DNA of 64,000 nt from Flavobacterium granuli (lineage in GTDB: Bacteria > Bacteroidota > Bacteroidia > Flavobacteriales > Flavobacteriaceae): NCBI RefSeq assembly GCF_900129705.1, contig NZ_FQWO01000015.1, forward strand, positions 1-64,000. The letters run 5' to 3'. The position numbers and the translations under genes are program-made. The notes beneath the pieces were generated by a model. It saw only the letters and a program-made list of their open reading frames with translations. It searched no databases and was not told the DNA's origin. Of the stretch, positions 52,222 through 62,484 are shown piece by piece. Position 1 is the stretch's first letter; every line of letters begins with the position of its first letter.

Positions 52222-53622
52222 CTATTGCCATCCGCCTCCAAGGGCTCTGTATAATTGGATGATGGCTTTGTATTGTTGGAATTTATTATCTACTAAACTC
52301 AATTCGGCATTCAAAGCGTCATTTTTAGAAGTTAAAACCTCTAAATAATTGGCTAAACCATAAGTCAATAATTCATCTGAAAACTCAGAAGCTTTTACAA
52401 GAGCATCTACTTGTTTCTCGCGAACTTTGATTTTATAGGTTTCATTGTTGTATTGCGCTAAAGCATCAGATACTTCTTTACCGGCCGTAAGCAAGGATTG
52501 CTCAAACTGTAAATAAGCTTTTTCCTGATTGGTTTTGGCTATTTCATATTTGGTTTTCACTTGTCTTTGATTGAATATCGGCTGGGTCAGACCAGTGATG
52601 ATATTGGCAAAAATCGAATTGGCACTGAACCATTCTTTCAAATCAATACTTTGAAGTCCGCCTGTCGCTGTTACTTTTAGCGTTGGATAAAAGCCACTTT
52701 TGGCCACATTGGTCATTTCAAAATTAGTGATCAAATTGTATTCTGCGGCAATAACATCGGGTCTGTTTCTCAATAAATGGGCAGGAACTCCCAATGTTAT
52801 GTTGGGTTGCATCGTTTGTGATTCAAAAGTGCTACGAGCGATCTTAGCTGATGGCTCTCCTAAAAGGACACTCATTGTATTTTCTAAGAAAATAATGTTG
52901 TTTTTTAGATCGGCAATAATGATTTCGGTGGCATATTTTTGCGCTTCGGTTTGTTTTACTCCTACTTCGGTCACATTTCCGGCATCTTTCAAAGCCAAGA
53001 TTGTTTCGACACTTTGATTTCTGTTTATCAACGTTTTCTCGGCTACTTTTATTTGAGCATCTACCGAAAGCAATTGGTAATAAGTCGTGGCAATCGTAGC
53101 AATCAATTGCGTTTTTATCGCTTGATTTACTGCCGTTGTTTGTAGATAAGATGCATTGGCAGCACGCTTATTACTTCTTATTTTGCCCCAGATATCCGCT
53201 TCCCAAGATAAAGTACCTGTCATCTGAAACTGGTCAGTACTGCGATCTTTCAACAAGGCACCAAACTGACTGTTTTTGGAAAGTTCCTGATGCGTCCAGT
53301 CGGCTCCAGCGGAAAGAGTAGGGAAGTAGCCCGCCTTTCCTTGCTTCATCGTAGCTTCTGCTGCAGCGAGGTTTTGCATCGCAATTCGGATATCCAAATT
53401 GTTTTGCAATCCTTTCTGGATGTAGCCCTGCAAAACAGGATCTGTAAAGATCTTGTCCCAAGATACATTGGCCAATGAAGTAGTGTCTGTGGTCACTACT
53501 TCATTTCGGTATAAATTCTCTGTTTTTAGCTCCGGACGCTTGTAGTCTTTGGCGACAAAACACGATTGCATCAGTGTTGCCGTGACAGTCAATAGTGCGA
53601 CTCTGTATATTTTATTTTTCAT
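52222..53622 (-). CDS. NodT-type outer membrane efflux lipoprotein (TolC superfamily)
   Basis: 466 aa. The N-terminus MKNKIYRVALLTVTATLMQSC is a lipoprotein signal with cysteine 21, typical of NodT/OprM-type channels. Two internal repeats with DIRIAMQNLAAAEATMKQGKAGYFPTL and FEMTNVAKSGFYPTLKVTATGG match the family, as does LRNRPDVIAAEYNLI. It forms the outer-membrane duct for the pump next to it, which ends 11 bases into this gene (the two frames overlap). Confidence 0.94.
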   Translation of the reverse strand: MKNKIYRVALLTVTATLMQSCFVAKDYKRPELKTENLYRNEVVTTDTTSLANVSWDKIFTDPVLQGYIQKGLQNNLDIRIAMQNLAAAEATMKQGKAGYFPTLSAGADWTHQELSKNSQFGALLKDRSTDQFQMTGTLSWEADIWGKIRSNKRAANASYLQTTAVNQAIKTQLIATIATTYYQLLSVDAQIKVAEKTLINRNQSVETILALKDAGNVTEVGVKQTEAQKYATEIIIADLKNNIIFLENTMSVLLGEPSAKIARSTFESQTMQPNITLGVPAHLLRNRPDVIAAEYNLITNFEMTNVAKSGFYPTLKVTATGGLQSIDLKEWFSANSIFANIITGLTQPIFNQRQVKTKYEIAKTNQEKAYLQFEQSLLTAGKEVSDALAQYNNETYKIKVREKQVDALVKASEFSDELLTYGLANYLEVLTSKNDALNAELSLVDNKFQQYKAIIQLYRALGGGWQ

Positions 53623-56600
53623 TTTCTTCGTCTAAAAGTATTACATCAGCTTCTTTATCATCAAATGGTTTTCCGGAAATTCTTTCCTGTAATCCTTGGA
53701 ATATTACGAACAATATTGGAATCACAAACACTCCAAAAACAGTTCCTACTAACATTCCTCCAACAGCTCCCATACCGATAGAACGGTTTCCTACAGCACC
53801 AACTCCTGAGGCCAATGCCAATGGCATCAATCCGAAGATGAAGGCTAATGAGGTCATCAAAATAGGACGTAAACGGGCTTTTGCCCCTTCAATGGCAGCG
53901 GCCGTAAGATCCATTCCGTGTCGGCGCCTTTGTATGGCAAACTCCACAATCAGAATGGCATTTTTGGCCAGTAGTCCTATCAGCATGATCAGGGCAACCT
54001 GGAAATAAATATTGTTTTCTAGTCCTGCCAATTTCACAAAACCAATAGCTCCGGCTATACCCACAGGAAGCGAAAGTAATACCGAAAGTGGCACTAAATA
54101 ACTTTCATACTGCGCACTCAACAAGAAATAAACAAATATTAAACTCAATAAGAACACTCCGATAGCTTGATTTCCAGCCAAAATTTCCTCACGTGTCATT
54201 CCTGAAAATTCGTAAGTATAACTTTTAGGTAAATGCTGAGCTGCTACTTCCTGAACCGCCTTGATCGCATCACCGGAACTGTAACCCGGTTTAGCTTTAC
54301 CATTGACGTTTACCGCTTTCAGCATGTTGAATCGCGCTACTGCTTCTGGACCATAAATTCTTTTGAAATCAACAAATTGGCTGATTGCCACTTTTTGTCC
54401 TGAGGCATTTTTGACATAAATAGAATTAATAGATTCCAGATTAGCACGGTCTGACGCTTTGGCTTGAATCATTACGCGGTATTGTTTCCCGAATTTGTTG
54501 AAATCCGTAGTGTACAATCCACCATAATAACCTTGCATCGTATTGAAAATATCTGTTACAGACACTCCGGCATCTTTGGCCCTTTCCACGTTAATATCCA
54601 TTTGATATTGCGGGAAAGAAGGGTTGAAGTTGGTCATCGCGTATTGAATTTCAGGTCTTTTCATTAATTCCCCTAAAAATTCATTCGATACTTTACTCAC
54701 TGTAGCCCAATCATCGTCCCCTTTATCCTGGATTTTTAGTTCAAAACCATCTGCTGCACCAAAACCTTGCACACTTGGAGGCGTAAAGAACAATGCTCTG
54801 GCATCTTTAAAATGCGCTGTTCTACCAAATAATTCGCCCACTACGGCATCAACCGATTGGTTGGCTTCTTTACGTTCTTTCCAGTCTTTTAATTTAATTA
54901 CCGTAAAGGCATAAGAACCTCCGTTTACGCCGTTTAACAAACTGAAACCTACCACGCTCATTCTGGCTTCAACAATATCCATCGATGCTAAAATAGAATC
55001 CAATTCATTGACCGCTTTCTGTGTTTTCTCCAAGGTTGTTCCCGGAGGAAGTGTCAAATCGGCCATGATAATTCCCCTGTCCTCATTAGGAATAAATCCG
55101 GAAGGAGTCGTTTGAAACAAAAAGAAAGTGATTCCTGAAAAAACGATTAAAGCTGTAACGGTAATCCATTTTTTTCTGGCCAAAAAACCAAGAGATTTCA
55201 CATATCTGTTATTCATTCGATCAAAACTAGTATTGAAAGCAATGAAGAATCTCTCTTTAAAGTTTTTCTTATGATGTTCAGAATCAGTATGCGGCTTTAA
55301 AAATAAAGCACATAAAGCCGGGCTCAAAGTCAATGCATTTACTGCCGAGATCAAAATGGCAATGGCTAATGTTATCGCAAACTGTTGGTAAAAAACGCCC
55401 GAAGGTCCGCTCAAGAAAGATACCGGAATAAATACCGCTGCCATTACCAAGGTAATCGAAATAATTGCTCCGGTAATTTCGCTCATGGCTGAAATAGTAG
55501 CTTCTTTTCCTGATTTGGCTCCCTCATCGAGCTTGGCATGAACCGCCTCGACGACGACAATGGCATCATCGACAACAATACCAATCGCGAGAATCATCGC
55601 AAATAAGGTTAACATATTAATCGAAAAGCCAAATATCTGCAAGAAGAAAAAAGTTCCTATAATCGCTACAGGTACCGCAATAGCTGGGATTAATGTCGAT
55701 CTAAAATCCTGCAAGAATAAATAGACTACAAGGAATACCAATAAAAAGGCTTCAATTAATGTAGAAATCACCTTATCTATAGACGCATCTAAAAAAGTTT
55801 TAGTATTGTAAGGAATAACATAATCTACTCCTTCGGGGAAATTAGGTTTTGTTTCATTCAGAATACTTACAACTTCGGTAATGATATCTTGTGCATTGGA
55901 ACCAGAAGTTTGAAACACCCCAACAGCAACACCTTGTTTACCCATGGCGATATTCTTAGTTCCATAATTGAAACCACCTAATTCTACCGTGGCAACATCT
56001 TTAAGTCTTAAGAAATTTCCGTTTCCAGTGGCTTTGATAATGATGTTTTCATAGTCTTTTGTTTCAGAAAGGCGTCCTTTATATTTGATTACATATTCGT
56101 AAACTCCTTCAGCATTTTCTCCAAATTTACCCGGAGCTGCTTCTACGTTTTGTTCTTGTAATGCCGTTTGAATGTCTTTTGGAGAGAGATTGTAACTGGC
56201 CATTTTTGCCGGATCAATCCAAATTCTCATCGAGTAATCTTTGGCTCCAAAAACGTTTACCTGTCCAACACCTTTTACACGCTGTAACTTGGGTACCAAG
56301 TTTATTTTGGCATAATTCTGAATATAGGTTTCATCAAAATTATCATTATTGGAATACAAAGCAAAAAACATCAACGCACTCGTTTGACTTTTAAGGGTTG
56401 TAACTCCCGTTTGTACTACCGCCTGAGGCAGCTTTGATGTTGCTCTGGAAACTCTGTTTTGAACGTTTACTGCGGCAATATCAGGATCTACACCCAATTC
56501 AAAGTAAACGGAAATTTTTGCTGAACCATCATTAGCGGCAGAAGAAGTCATATACGTCATTCCTTCCACACCGTTGATTTCTTCTTCCAGTGGAATAACG

Positions 56601-56782
56601 ACACTGTTAAGAACCGTTTCGGCATTTGCTCCTGTATAAGTAGCCGTTACCTGAACTGTTGGCGGCGCTATTTCGGGATATTGTTCTACGGGTAATGACA
56701 TCAATCCTAAAATACCCAAAATGGTGATTAAGATCGAGATTACGGTCGAGAGAACAGGTCTCTCTATAAAGGTTTTTAACAT
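53612..56782 (-). CDS. RND efflux pump permease, HAE1 (AcrB/MexB) type
   Basis: 1056 aa. N-terminus MLKTFIERPVLSTVISILI, the proton-relay aspartates in TM4 (AIGIVVDDAIVVVEAVH), the porter-domain glycine loops and the C-terminal GLLAKNAILIVEFA ... ARLRPILMTSLAFIFGLMPLAL block match the hydrophobe/amphiphile efflux-1 family. It is longer than the pump of the first operon and only distantly similar in the loops. Gene order adaptor, pump, channel, all minus strand, with the pump and channel frames overlapping. Confidence 0.97.
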   Translation of the reverse strand: MLKTFIERPVLSTVISILITILGILGLMSLPVEQYPEIAPPTVQVTATYTGANAETVLNSVVIPLEEEINGVEGMTYMTSSAANDGSAKISVYFELGVDPDIAAVNVQNRVSRATSKLPQAVVQTGVTTLKSQTSALMFFALYSNNDNFDETYIQNYAKINLVPKLQRVKGVGQVNVFGAKDYSMRIWIDPAKMASYNLSPKDIQTALQEQNVEAAPGKFGENAEGVYEYVIKYKGRLSETKDYENIIIKATGNGNFLRLKDVATVELGGFNYGTKNIAMGKQGVAVGVFQTSGSNAQDIITEVVSILNETKPNFPEGVDYVIPYNTKTFLDASIDKVISTLIEAFLLVFLVVYLFLQDFRSTLIPAIAVPVAIIGTFFFLQIFGFSINMLTLFAMILAIGIVVDDAIVVVEAVHAKLDEGAKSGKEATISAMSEITGAIISITLVMAAVFIPVSFLSGPSGVFYQQFAITLAIAILISAVNALTLSPALCALFLKPHTDSEHHKKNFKERFFIAFNTSFDRMNNRYVKSLGFLARKKWITVTALIVFSGITFFLFQTTPSGFIPNEDRGIIMADLTLPPGTTLEKTQKAVNELDSILASMDIVEARMSVVGFSLLNGVNGGSYAFTVIKLKDWKERKEANQSVDAVVGELFGRTAHFKDARALFFTPPSVQGFGAADGFELKIQDKGDDDWATVSKVSNEFLGELMKRPEIQYAMTNFNPSFPQYQMDINVERAKDAGVSVTDIFNTMQGYYGGLYTTDFNKFGKQYRVMIQAKASDRANLESINSIYVKNASGQKVAISQFVDFKRIYGPEAVARFNMLKAVNVNGKAKPGYSSGDAIKAVQEVAAQHLPKSYTYEFSGMTREEILAGNQAIGVFLLSLIFVYFLLSAQYESYLVPLSVLLSLPVGIAGAIGFVKLAGLENNIYFQVALIMLIGLLAKNAILIVEFAIQRRRHGMDLTAAAIEGAKARLRPILMTSLAFIFGLMPLALASGVGAVGNRSIGMGAVGGMLVGTVFGVFVIPILFVIFQGLQERISGKPFDDKEADVILLDEENEK

Positions 56783-56790
56783 CTTGAGTA

Positions 56791-57936
56791 TTATTTTTTA
56801 GCGGGTGTACTATTTGTTTTTACCGAATCTATCGCGGCGGCAGCACTCTTTTCTGAGATATTGCTTTTAGCTTGCTGTGGAACTATTTCCATATCGTCTT
56901 TTAGTTTTGAAGCGCCTTCAACCACAACAACTTCTCCTTCTGAAAGTCCGCTTGTTACAATAAAATTCAAATCAGAAGTTCCATTGGTTTCAATGATTCT
57001 TGATTTTACTTTATTCCCTTTTTCAACCACATAAATGATTTGTTTTCCTTGTACTTCAAAAACAGCATTTTGAGGCACTAGAATTACGTTAGTTTGAATA
57101 ATTGGCAAACGAACAATTCCGCTGCTTCCGCTTCTTAAAATTCCCTGTGGATTTTGAAATTCAGCTCTAAAATCAGTAGTTCCTGTTGCGGCATTCACTA
57201 AACCGTTTATGGTTGTAATTTTTCCTTTTTGATCGTATTCAGAACCGTCTACTAAAAGCAATGAAACTTCAGGAACCGACTTTAATTTTTCGGCTGCGTT
57301 TGCTCCTTTAAAAGTCTTGTTGAATAAAAGCAATTGTTTTTCGTTCATCGAGAAATATGCGCGTACGATTCTTGTATCTGAAACCGTAGTCAAAGGCTCT
57401 TGATTTGCAGCACTTACTAAACTTCCTTCTTTGAATGGTAGGCTTCCTATGGTTCCGCTGGCAGGAGAATAAATTGTCCCGTAGCCAATATTTGCTGCAA
57501 TACTACCGTAAGCACTTTTAGCTTGGGCTAATTTTGCTTTAGCTGTTTCCAGTTGAACTGTACTGATGATTTTTCGATCTACAAGAGGCTTTAATCGATC
57601 GACTTCTACTTGAGCAGCTTGAACCATCGCTTTGGCCGCAGCCGCATCCTGATTTAAAGCTTGTGTTTCTAATTTAAAAAGTATTTGTCCTTTTTTTACT
57701 ACCTGACCTTCATCAACATAAATTTTTTGGATAAAACCATTCACTTTAGGACGAATTTCAACATTTTGCTGTCCTTCAATATTAGCGGTATATTCCTGAT
57801 ATACTGTGGCGTCATTAGTGGTTATTGTTTGCACTGGAAAAGGCACCGGTCCTTGTGGTGGTGCTTGTTGTTCTTTTTTTCCACAAGAGGAAATGATAAG
57901 CAAAACTGCTAATATTGGAAATAATTTTTTCTTCAT
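56791..57936 (-). CDS. RND efflux periplasmic adaptor lipoprotein (AcrA type)
   Basis: 381 aa. A lipoprotein signal (MKKKLFPILAVLLIISSC, cysteine 18) is followed by a lipoyl half-motif (ANIEGQQNVEIRPKVNGFIQKIYVDEGQVVKKG), a helical hairpin (about 90-150), the second lipoyl half (TIYSPASGTIGSLPFKEGSLV), a beta-barrel and the membrane-proximal end. The pump gene starts eight bases after it. It is the second gene of the operon led by the GbsR-type regulator. Confidence 0.95.
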   Translation of the reverse strand: MKKKLFPILAVLLIISSCGKKEQQAPPQGPVPFPVQTITTNDATVYQEYTANIEGQQNVEIRPKVNGFIQKIYVDEGQVVKKGQILFKLETQALNQDAAAAKAMVQAAQVEVDRLKPLVDRKIISTVQLETAKAKLAQAKSAYGSIAANIGYGTIYSPASGTIGSLPFKEGSLVSAANQEPLTTVSDTRIVRAYFSMNEKQLLLFNKTFKGANAAEKLKSVPEVSLLLVDGSEYDQKGKITTINGLVNAATGTTDFRAEFQNPQGILRSGSSGIVRLPIIQTNVILVPQNAVFEVQGKQIIYVVEKGNKVKSRIIETNGTSDLNFIVTSGLSEGEVVVVEGASKLKDDMEIVPQQAKSNISEKSAAAAIDSVKTNSTPAKK

Positions 57937-57962
57937 TTTTATTTAATTTGATTATGGATTAT

Positions 57963-58448
57963 TTATTTTATGCTTTCTATGTCTTTGAATTCAGAAATGG
58001 TTTTCATAATGAGTTCTTCTACCTGTTCAATATGGGATTTGTAAAACTTAATATTTTTTAAATTTGTTTTTTCCTCCGCACATGAAATTGTTCGTTCTCG
58101 GTAGGTAATCATCTTATCAATTATTTGCTGCTCCCATTTTATCATTTTTAAATAATTGGCCAAGCGATTGCTTAGAGGAGCGGCTCTGTAATACTTTTTC
58201 CTATCTCCCAGAACTGTGAAATAGGTAATTTTTTCCATCTTGAGCAGTAAATTCAGATTTGTTGAAATAGAACTTTTGCTGGCGCCTAACTTTTCTATTA
58301 AGCTTTCAAATGTCAAGCCGGATCTACAACCATCTATAATTATAACGCCAAGGATTCTTGCGGCAAGCGGCGGAATATCAAATGTAGACTCAAAATGAAC
58401 ACCGAACATTTCGATGATTTCTTCTCTATCTTTTTCTGCTGTATCCAT
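57963..58448 (-). CDS. GbsR/MarR-family transcriptional regulator of the efflux operon
   Basis: 161 aa. A winged helix-turn-helix spans about 30-100: PPLAARILGVIIIDGCRSGLT ... LIEKLGASKSSISTNLNLLLKMEKI, the GbsR-like branch of MarR proteins. The C-terminal part is helical and probably dimerises. It is the first gene of the operon, followed after 26 bases by the adaptor, and an inverted repeat overlaps its own promoter. Hence it probably represses itself and the pump until a ligand binds. The ligand is unknown. Confidence 0.92.
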   Translation of the reverse strand: MDTAEKDREEIIEMFGVHFESTFDIPPLAARILGVIIIDGCRSGLTFESLIEKLGASKSSISTNLNLLLKMEKITYFTVLGDRKKYYRAAPLSNRLANYLKMIKWEQQIIDKMITYRERTISCAEEKTNLKNIKFYKSHIEQVEELIMKTISEFKDIESIK

Positions 58449-58459
58449 TATTTTTTTTG

Positions 58460-58467
58460 CAAAGATA
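58460..58467 (-). promoter_or_regulatory. -7 box of the GbsR-efflux operon promoter
   Basis: TATCTTTG on the minus strand (58460-58467) fits TAnnTTTG. Twenty bases upstream is TTC instead of TTG, so the -33 box is weak. The box is 11 bases in front of the start codon. Confidence 0.55.
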
Positions 58468-58470
58468 CAC

Positions 58471-58494
58471 TTAGTTCGTAGAATACCGAACTAA
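58471..58494. promoter_or_regulatory. Palindromic operator of the GbsR-efflux operon
   Basis: Perfect 8-base arms TTAGTTCG (58471-58478) and CGAACTAA (58487-58494) separated by eight bases. The site occupies the spacer just upstream of the -7 box, where a repressor would block RNA polymerase. A further CGAAC half-site follows at 58496-58500. Confidence 0.75.
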
Positions 58495-58567
58495 ACGAAC
58501 TTATTTTTTTGTTAATTAAAATTAGAAAAAAAAAAGGAGCAAATCGCAGACTCATTTTAAAATAGAA

Positions 58568-58601
58568 TTGAAACAGAAAAAGTTTAATTTAACTATATTT
58601 G
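58568..58601 (+). promoter_or_regulatory. Possible promoter of the HD phosphohydrolase gene
   Basis: TTG (58568-58570), 23-base spacer, TATATTTG (58594-58601), 21 bases before the GTG start. It is within the accepted flavobacterial spacing range. Confidence 0.55.
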
Positions 58602-58622
58602 TTCCCCTAAAATAAAGTTATA

Positions 58623-59864
58623 GTGAGTCAAATCAATAAGCTAAAAATATTTAATGATCCTATCTATGGGTTTATTAGCATTCCCAATGCCTTAATATAC
58701 GACCTGATACAGCATCCTTATTTTCAAAGACTCCGTAGGATTTCTCAAATGGGTTTATCCTATTTGGTCTATCCGGGAGCCAATCATACCCGCTTTCATC
58801 ATGCTTTGGGATGTATGCATCTGATGCAAAAGGCCGTTGATGTATTGCGTTTTAAAGGGGTTTCTATTTCTGAAGAGGAGGAAAATGCCTTGTATATTGC
58901 CATTTTATTGCACGATATAGGTCACGGACCATTCTCACATGCGATGGAAAGGAGCATAGTAGAAGACGTACATCATGAAGCTATTTCGCTTTTATTCATG
59001 AATCAATTGAATATTGAATTCAATGGTAAGTTAGATTTGGCCATTCAGGTTTTTGAGGGTGATTACCATCGAAAATTCATGCTGCAATTGATTTCGAGTC
59101 AACTCGATATGGATCGGATGGATTATTTAAAACGCGATAGCTTTTATTCGGGCGTGGCCGAAGGAAATGTAAATTCGGAACGACTGATTCAAATGATGAA
59201 TGTGGTCGATGATGTGTTGGTTATTGAAGAAAAGGGAATTTATTCGGTTGAAAAATTCCTGATGTCGAGACGTTTGATGTACTGGCAGGCTTATCTGCAT
59301 AAAACCAGTTTGGTGGCAGAGCAAATCTTGACTAAAATCTTAAAAAGAGCCAAAGAACTAACTTTAAAAGGCGTGGTTTTGCCGTGCAGCGAACCCTTGC
59401 GCTTTTTTTTGCAAAACAAAGTGACCTTAGCTATTTTTGATGCTTCTACCTTAGATTTGTTTTCGCAATTGGACGATTTTGATATTATAAGTGCCTTAAA
59501 AGCTTGGCAGCGCCATGACGATTTTATTTTGTCTTCTTTGAGTAATATGATTATCAATCGAGATTTATTAAAAATAAAATTAACCAGCGAAAAAGTTCAA
59601 ATTGAAGATTTACAACCTTTAAAAGAGCGTTTTGCATTAGAGAATAATATTAGTTTACAGGAAACCAATTATTTTATATTTAGAGGGAAAATAAAAAATC
59701 AAGCCTATAGTAAGGAAGCAGAGCCGATACGAATTTTGAAAAAAGATAGGACTGTCGAGGATGTAATTGAATCTTCGGATCAGTTGAATTTAAAATCATT
59801 ATCAAAATCGGTCACTAAGTATTACATCTGTTTCCCAAAACAACTTGTGGAAATGGACATTTAA
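58623..59864 (+). CDS. HD-domain phosphohydrolase (dNTPase/SAMHD1-like)
   Basis: 413 aa, GTG start. The HD signature is complete: HTRFHHALGCMHLM (first His), ILLHDIGHGPFSHAMER (HD pair) and SSQLDMDRMDYLKRDSFYSG (last Asp). The N-terminus IFNDPIYGFISIPNALIYDLIQHPYFQRLRRI is the typical opening of the YdhJ/SAMHD1-like branch, whose members hydrolyse nucleotides. The C-terminal third is helical and of unknown role. The gene is single, divergent from the GbsR operon. Confidence 0.93.
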   Translation: MSQINKLKIFNDPIYGFISIPNALIYDLIQHPYFQRLRRISQMGLSYLVYPGANHTRFHHALGCMHLMQKAVDVLRFKGVSISEEEENALYIAILLHDIGHGPFSHAMERSIVEDVHHEAISLLFMNQLNIEFNGKLDLAIQVFEGDYHRKFMLQLISSQLDMDRMDYLKRDSFYSGVAEGNVNSERLIQMMNVVDDVLVIEEKGIYSVEKFLMSRRLMYWQAYLHKTSLVAEQILTKILKRAKELTLKGVVLPCSEPLRFFLQNKVTLAIFDASTLDLFSQLDDFDIISALKAWQRHDDFILSSLSNMIINRDLLKIKLTSEKVQIEDLQPLKERFALENNISLQETNYFIFRGKIKNQAYSKEAEPIRILKKDRTVEDVIESSDQLNLKSLSKSVTKYYICFPKQLVEMDI

Positions 59865-59983
59865 AATCTATTTTTTTTATATTTTTGTCGCAATGAAACG
59901 AACTAACACATTTTTTTTGAATATAAGCAGAACATTATATAGAGAGTTCCATCTTATTCTTATAAAAAATATAATCAAATAAG

Positions 59984-61027
59984 ATGAAATTTACAGCAGA
60001 ACAAATAGCGGGAATATTAGAGGGTGAGGTTGTTGGGAATCCCAATGCTGAAGTACATGAATTGTCTAAAATTGAGGAAGGGAAAAAAGGTTCGTTAACT
60101 TTCCTATCGAATCCCAAATACAATAACTACATCTATAGTACAGAGGCTACTATTACTATAGTCAATAAAGCTTTTGTCCCAGAATCTGAACTGAAAACCA
60201 CTCTTATAAAGGTAGAAGATGCTTATATGGCTTTTTCTAAATTATTAGAATTTTATGATCAGGCAAAAGGTCAAAAAAGTGGAATAGAACAGCCAACAGT
60301 TATATCGGAAAACGTAAAATATGGCGAAAAACTATATTTAGGTAGTTTTAGTTATATAGGCCAAAATGTGACTTTAGGAGATAATGTTAAGATTTATCCT
60401 AATTGTTTCATTGGTGACAATGTTATTATTGGCAATAATGTCACTATTTTTGCCGGGGCCAAAATATATTCAGAAACCCAAATAGGAAATAATTGTATCA
60501 TCCATTCTGGAGTTGTTATTGGAGCAGATGGTTTTGGTTTTGCACCAAATACCGATGGAACTTATAAGAAAATACCTCAAATAGGTAATGTTGTTATAGA
60601 AGATAATGTTGATATTGGATCTTGTACAACAATCGACAGAGCAACAATGGGATCGACTATTATTCGAAAAGGAGTAAAATTAGACAATCAGATCCAGATA
60701 GCGCACAATGTTGAAATAGGCGAGAATACTGTTATTGCAGCTCAAACGGGAATTGCCGGTTCGACAAAAATAGGAAAAAATGGCATGATTGGCGGACAAG
60801 TAGGAATTGCTGGACATTTAAGCATTGGTGATAATGTACGCATTCAAGCCCAAGCAGGTCTAGCCCGAAATATAAAAGACAATGAAGTTTTGCAAGGAAG
60901 TCCGGCATTTGGATACAATGATTTTAGTAAATCATACGTGCATTTCAGGAATTTGCCTAAACTTGTAGCAGAAATTGAAGAATTAAAGAAACAAATATTA
61001 AACCAAAAAAATGGAAACAATGGTTAA
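59984..61027 (+). CDS. lpxD: UDP-3-O-(3-hydroxyacyl)glucosamine N-acyltransferase
   Basis: 347 aa. The N-terminal uridine-binding domain (about 1-100) has [22 protein letters not shown] left-handed beta-helix of hexapeptide repeats follows (about 105-310), with the catalytic-region histidine in [15 protein letters not shown] (His about 241) and the [16 protein letters not shown] block. A C-terminal helix ([15 protein letters not shown]) closes it. It transfers the second 3-hydroxyacyl chain in lipid A synthesis. It overlaps lpxC-fabZ by 17 bases. Confidence 0.97.
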   Translation: MKFTAEQIAGILEGEVVGNPNAEVHELSKIEEGKKGSLTFLSNPKYNNYIYSTEATITIVNKAFVPESELKTTLIKVEDAYMAFSKLLEFYDQAKGQKSGIEQPTVISENVKYGEKLYLGSFSYIGQNVTLGDNVKIYPNCFIGDNVIIGNNVTIFAGAKIYSETQIGNNCIIHSGVVIGADGFGFAPNTDGTYKKIPQIGNVVIEDNVDIGSCTTIDRATMGSTIIRKGVKLDNQIQIAHNVEIGENTVIAAQTGIAGSTKIGKNGMIGGQVGIAGHLSIGDNVRIQAQAGLARNIKDNEVLQGSPAFGYNDFSKSYVHFRNLPKLVAEIEELKKQILNQKNGNNG

Positions 61028-62408
61028 ACAGAAGACCATCAAGACAGAAATCTCGCTAACAGGAGTTGGATTACACACAGGTAAGGAAGTTAAAATGACT
61101 TTTAAACCTGCTCCAGTAAATAATGGTTTTACTTTTGTAAGAGTAGATCTAGAGGGACAGCCTGTTATTGAAGCTGACGCTAATTATGTTGTTAATACAC
61201 AAAGAGGAACAAATTTAGAAAAACTTGGGGTTCAAATTCAGACTCCAGAACATGTTTTGGCAGCTTTAGTAGGTTGTGACTTAGACAATGTTATAATAGA
61301 ATTAAATGCTTCTGAGCTACCTATTATGGATGGCTCCTCTAAATATTTTGTTGAAGCGCTTGAAAAAGCCGGAATTGAAGAGCAAAATTCAAAACGAAAC
61401 GTATATGTAGTAAAAGAGGTTATTTCTTTTACTGATGAAGCCAGCGGAAGCGAAATATTAATCATGCCAAGTGATCAATTTTGCGTGACAACGATGGTGG
61501 ATTTTGGAACTAAAATTTTAGGAACTCAAAATGCAACCATGAAAAGCATTACAGAGTTTAAATCTGAAATTGCTGAATCGAGAACCTTTAGTTTCTTACA
61601 TGAATTAGAAACATTATTGAATAATGGTTTAATTAAAGGAGGAGACTTAAATAATGCCATTGTATATGTCGATAAGGATATATCCGAAACTACAATGGAG
61701 AATTTAAAACTTGCTTTTGGTAAAGAAACGATTAATGTTAAACCAAACGGAATATTAGACAATCTTACTTTACATTATCCAAATGAAGCAGCAAGACATA
61801 AATTACTTGATGTTGTTGGGGATTTGGCTTTAATTGGTACTAAAATCCAAGGTAAAGTTATTGCTAATAAACCAGGGCATTTTGTAAACACTCAATTTGC
61901 CAAAAAAATGGCCAAAATTATAAAAATTGAGCAAAGAAATCAGGTTCCGGTTTATGACTTGAATCAGGAACCATTGATGGATATTCATAAAATTATGGCA
62001 GTTTTACCGCATAGACCTCCTTTCTTGCTGATTGATCGAATTATTGAAATGTCAGACAGTCATGTAGTAGGGATGAAAAATGTAACAATGAATGAAAATT
62101 TCTTCGTTGGACATTTTCCAGATGCACCAGTTATGCCAGGTGTTTTAATTGTAGAAGCAATGGCGCAAACAGGAGGAATATTAGTGTTGAGCACTGTTCC
62201 AGATCCAGAAAATTATTTAACTTATTTCATGAAAATTGATAATGTTAAATTCAAACAAAAAGTATTGCCTGGAGACACTTTAATTTTTAAATGTGACTTG
62301 ATTACCCCTATAAGAAGAGGAATCTGTCATATGCAAGCTAATGCTTACGCTAACGGAAGGTTAGTAGCTGAAGCTGAATTAATGGCGCAAATTGCTAAAA
62401 AACAATAA
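61011..62408 (+). CDS. lpxC-fabZ: Fused UDP-3-O-acyl-GlcNAc deacetylase / 3-hydroxyacyl-ACP dehydratase
   Basis: 465 aa. Residues 1-300 are LpxC: zinc ligands His81 (PEHVLAAL), His263 and Asp267 ([10 protein letters not shown]), base Glu80 and His290 (PGHFVNT). Residues 320-465 are Fab[19 protein letters not shown], the catalytic His368 ([12 protein letters not shown]) and Glu382 (VEAMAQTGG). The fusion is a known trait of Bacteroidota. The first half commits the pathway to lipid A; the second dehydrates 3-hydroxyacyl-ACP, which competes for the same acyl precursor. Met1 or Met4 may be the start. Confidence 0.97.
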   Translation: METMVKQKTIKTEISLTGVGLHTGKEVKMTFKPAPVNNGFTFVRVDLEGQPVIEADANYVVNTQRGTNLEKLGVQIQTPEHVLAALVGCDLDNVIIELNASELPIMDGSSKYFVEALEKAGIEEQNSKRNVYVVKEVISFTDEASGSEILIMPSDQFCVTTMVDFGTKILGTQNATMKSITEFKSEIAESRTFSFLHELETLLNNGLIKGGDLNNAIVYVDKDISETTMENLKLAFGKETINVKPNGILDNLTLHYPNEAARHKLLDVVGDLALIGTKIQGKVIANKPGHFVNTQFAKKMAKIIKIEQRNQVPVYDLNQEPLMDIHKIMAVLPHRPPFLLIDRIIEMSDSHVVGMKNVTMNENFFVGHFPDAPVMPGVLIVEAMAQTGGILVLSTVPDPENYLTYFMKIDNVKFKQKVLPGDTLIFKCDLITPIRRGICHMQANAYANGRLVAEAELMAQIAKKQ

Positions 62409-62484
62409 ACAAAGATAAGTAAGTGTATTGAAAATTAATTTCAATCTTTTATTTGATTAAATAGAAAACAATAAAAACAAGCAG

